The notes beneath the pieces are model-generated. The model made no database searches. It saw only the letters and a program-made list of their open reading frames with translations, and was not told where the DNA came from. This document shows, one piece after another, positions 61,095 through 64,000 of a DNA stretch of 64,000 nt; the first letter of the stretch is position 1, and the number at the start of each line of letters is the position of its first letter. Made by a program: the position numbers and the translations under genes. Source of the stretch: Gnetum montanum. Its lineage: Eukaryota; Streptophyta; Gnetopsida; Gnetales; Gnetaceae. The stretch covers positions 64,427 to 128,426 of the forward strand of contig MNCI01026969.1 in the NCBI GenBank assembly GCA_015680685.1, read 5' to 3'.

Positions 61095-62016
61095 TGATGA
61101 GTTGTGCTCAGCTAGTTGTGTTGATGAGGCCTCATCAACCTAGCCTCATCGATGGGGCCTTGTTGACGAGGCCTAGTTGATGCATCTTACCATGCATCGA
61201 CGAGGCCCTATCAATACAATGTTGGTATTCAGCTATAAATACGCACTTGTAGTTGCACTTATGGCAAGGAGAGATTGTAGTTGCAATGAAGCTCTTGCAG
61301 TTTCTCCATTTGAAAGTTAGAATTTCTCCTCGAGTGCCAACTGCAAGAGTCATTGAGTGTATAGGTCTTTATTACTGGATCATGATAGTTTGTGTGATAA
61401 TAAAGATAAGCTTTTTGATAAACCGTATAGCACTTTGGATAGATTAGCTATTTTATTTATGCATTTATTATTTTCAATGATTTATTTAATATTTGCACTT
61501 ATTTATTAAATGTTTTTAGTAATTAAGTTAAAAAAGCAATGAAGATAGATATATTAAACACATAAGTATGACCACATTGGGTGTAACACGTATTCGTTTG
61601 GTAATCCTAGCAATGTTATTGCTTGGTTTGCCCAGTAGCATAGTGCTTGGTCACCTAGTAGTGGGTACGTGGGTTTAGGACGTGTATGGAAAATGGGATC
61701 AGATGCTTATGTTAGGAATAGTTAAATGCTAGTTAATTAGTTAATTTAGATTAGTTAATCAAATTCCTTTTATCTACATTTTGAGCAGCAAACTATAAAA
61801 CATAAAATGATAAAAATCAGATGACTCAATTACACTTAACCATACCAATGAACATCACAAGTGTAATTGGGAAGACAACGATTGACCTTAAGGTAGGACT
61901 CACTTCCTAAAGGACTAGTGTACTATAAATGATAAAGTCCACAGAATTCAACCAGATCGCATGTGAACACTTTGTGATTTATATGTTTGGGTGTAGGGGT
62001 ACCTCACTGCTCATCA
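61095..62016 (+). repeat. E6 5' LTR (left border uncertain)
   Basis: Right end TACCTCACTGCTCATCA at 62016. TATAAATA in GCTATAAATACGC near 61233, an AATAAAG signal near 61399. The U3 zone contains the perfect 18-bp palindrome TTGATGAGGCCTCATCAA at 61121-61138 and further GAGGCC/GGCCT repeats to about 61205. Confidence 0.75.
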
Positions 62017-62034
62017 TTAGCATCATTGCCTAGA
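62017..62034 (+). other. E6 primer binding site, tRNA-Asp type
   Basis: TTAGCATCATTGCCTAGA directly follows the LTR; relates to TTGGCGCCGTTGCCGGGG mainly by C-to-T and G-to-A changes. Confidence 0.65.
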
Positions 62035-62171
62035 ACTTTGTTTGTGGAATGTGCGCTATTTAGGTCTAAGTGAATACCATTAATATTATTGTACAAACCT
62101 CAAGGTCAATATCTTTCCCACTATACATAGAATTACAAAAGCACACTCATATTTTTATTTTGTTTTGCAAA

Positions 62172-64000
62172 ATGTCTTCTTCTAACAAACATGAAGATAC
62201 CAAACCATTGGTTCCATAGGAGTGGAAAGTGGTATATACTCATCCAGATGAGTTTGTGTCAAACCTCACCTTCATCCTACATTAGGATGAATAGATGCGA
62301 TGGTGTAATATGGAGGGCAACATTGTCTTGCCCCTTGATAAATCTATCCCTAGGATGCTGTTTAAAATCCTTAAGAAGTTGGGCACAACTAATCTTTATG
62401 AAGAATAGGTTGTGGGTGGATATGACACTTGAAACTACTTTCCAACTGAAACACAACACAAATGAGATTGACATTAGGAAAATCTTCATGATGCTACGAA
62501 GGGGAAACATTTCACTAATCCCTTATTCCTACTAGATTAAAATGACAATGAGGATCCTCCCTTGGAAGATTCTCAACATGAAGATTCTCCATCCTCAATT
62601 ACTAATGACAAGGGTGTGACTTGACCCTGTGATCCATTATTAATAAACTAGGTTCAGGAGGAATTGACAACCAAGGTAGGGACTCAGGTAAGCATAACAA
62701 TAGCAAGGGATCTAAGGATAGTGATCATCATAAGCATAAGAGTGATGGTAGACACTATAATGGTAGTGGCGGTCCACCTTCCTCTTCATCCTCTTCATCT
62801 AATTTTGAACATTCCTCTTTTTCTAATGGTTATCATAGAAGAAACCATTAAAAAAATCTTGATGAAGGTGATCAATCAAATAATAATGACCATGAAGGCC
62901 ACCAAAATCGAAGGGGTGGATGAAACCATCATCAGTGTCATCGACATAGCAATGATGATGAACCTCTATTAGTGACTCAAAGTATGCTTACCATTGTAGA
63001 GGTAGTAAAAATCCCAACCAAGCATAGATAGTAAGATTAAGTGATTAGACATGAATAATATCCCAAGATTTAAGGAAGGATACAACTCTGATCTGCAAAC
63101 ACATCTACAAGCTTTTCATGATGCCTATGCCTTACAGAACATAGAGAATGAGTGACAGAACCTCAAGCTTTTCCCAAGGACACTCATCAAGGAAGCTGAA
63201 AATTGGTGCTGGTATTTGGAGCTAGAATCTATCCATAGATGAAGTACCATGCTAGAGTTATTTAATGAAAAATATCAAATGTACTCTAGAGTGTCTAATC
63301 TAAGAAGGTAAATCCAAGGTTGGAAACAAAGAGCACATGAACCCTTGGATGCCACCATGGGTTGATACTATTCACTCTTACACCAGTGCCTTATCCATGG
63401 TTATTCTTAGAGGGAACAAATTTGCCACATCATAGATGGGCTCAGAGTAGAAACAAGAAGAACCCTTTGGGTGTATGCCCAAGGAAGATTGTTTGAATTG
63501 AGAACTCATCAAGTCCAAAGGCTAATTGAGCAAGTAGTAAAAGAAAAAGATGAGCTACAAAAAAGGGAAAGTGCTAAAGAGTATAATAGGGACCCTTCCA
63601 TTAGAAAATGAGGGGTTCAATTTTGTGATGAGGAGGAGTCATGACTTGATGAAGTGGTGAATAGAAAGACTTTGCCCATCCAAAAATCTATTTCTGATAT
63701 TTCGGCAAAGGTTGACAAGTTATGGGACTCTTTGGATGAGAAATTTTAAACTGCTTTGAATATTGTTGAAGAATCCAAAGAGAAAAGTAGTAATCATAAT
63801 TGTAGGAGGCGAAAAGAAGCTGAATCTACCTACCAAAGAGGTAAGGCAAAAGATGCTATAGTAGACGAAGTTGTGGAGGTTGACTCTGATGATGAAATGG
63901 AATGTGACATCTATCAATATGAACATCCAAAGGGATGTTTCCCTATGGTCTCACATTTACAAGAGTCGGGTGTGTACACATTGAATCCACATCTAGCATG
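62172..64000 (+). pseudogene. E6 gag, broken, truncated by the window end
   Basis: ATG at about 62172 (MSSSNKHEDTKPLVP then a stop). N-terminal domain YTHPDEFVSNLTFILH, NMEGNIVLPLDKSIPRM. Asp/His/Ser-rich stretch to 62950. Capsid-like block near 63050-63400 with DAYALQNIENE and FPRTLIKEAE, Glu/Lys-rich helix, knuckle remnant CDIYQYEHPKGCF near 63905-63945. Stops of the CAG/CAA or TGG type. Confidence 0.78.

Larger units (their letters stand above)
61095..64000 (+). mobile_element. E6: Ty3/gypsy (OTA-like) retrotransposon, 5' part
   Basis: Plus strand. LTR about 61095-62016, primer site, and gag from 62172, running off the window. LTR and Gag are closest to E3 by eye (NMEGNIVLPLDK; no RT reached). 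The left end of the LTR is uncertain because several TGATGAG starts occur (61095, 61122). Confidence 0.8.

Overview
This is nuclear DNA of a plant, most likely a seed plant with a large, repeat-rich genome. It is AT-rich, the one host gene is split by introns, and most of the window is nested, decayed LTR retrotransposons of the Ty3/gypsy order. Their FMDDFS-type reverse transcriptase motif, tRNA-Asp primer site and long post-pol region point to the Ogre/Tat/Athila (OTA) branch. I cannot name the species. There are no bacterial-type features.

Layout: 1-230 is the 3' end of an LTR. 231-2326 and 10984-12105 are old unassigned DNA split by element E1 (2332-10978, minus, 5-bp target duplication CATAG). 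E2 (12106-21327, minus) has gag, protease, RT, RNase H and integrase, but its left LTR is reduced to about 27 bp. 21328-24034 plus 36243-about 36900 is one older plus-strand element, E7, split inside its protease region by E3 (24035-36242, minus, target duplication ACTAC). E3 alone carries a long extra reading frame between integrase and 3' LTR. 36900-42950 is featureless AT-rich DNA with possible SINE relics. 42956-53812 is a three-LTR tandem complex, E4/E5, flanked by GCAAT/GCAAC; both internal copies lack RT, RNase H and integrase. 53818-61094 holds a host gene on the minus strand (about 55262-59869) resembling the plant Treslin/TICRR-like family, here with stops and frame changes. From about 61095 a further plus-strand element, E6, starts and runs off the window end.

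All the elements share one architecture: LTR termini TGATGAG...CTCATCA, a degenerate tRNA-Asp primer site, a Gag with a conserved N-terminal domain, a Ser/Arg/His-rich stretch, a capsid-like domain, a short atypical zinc knuckle, then protease and pol. Four copies also keep a long non-coding post-pol tract with a splice-acceptor-like AG directly before an ATG. The element proteins are broken by stops of the CAA/CAG/CGA to TAA/TAG/TGA or TGG to TAG kind and by small indels, as expected for long-silenced, methylated copies.

Most noteworthy: (1) the conserved acceptor-ATG module after pol, followed by a long reading frame only in E3; (2) family-specific arrays of short palindromes filling the same slot of U3 in otherwise related LTRs; (3) a gag-protease-only lineage within a three-LTR complex; (4) the damaged Treslin-like gene. 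All similarity statements are by eye; no database search was run.
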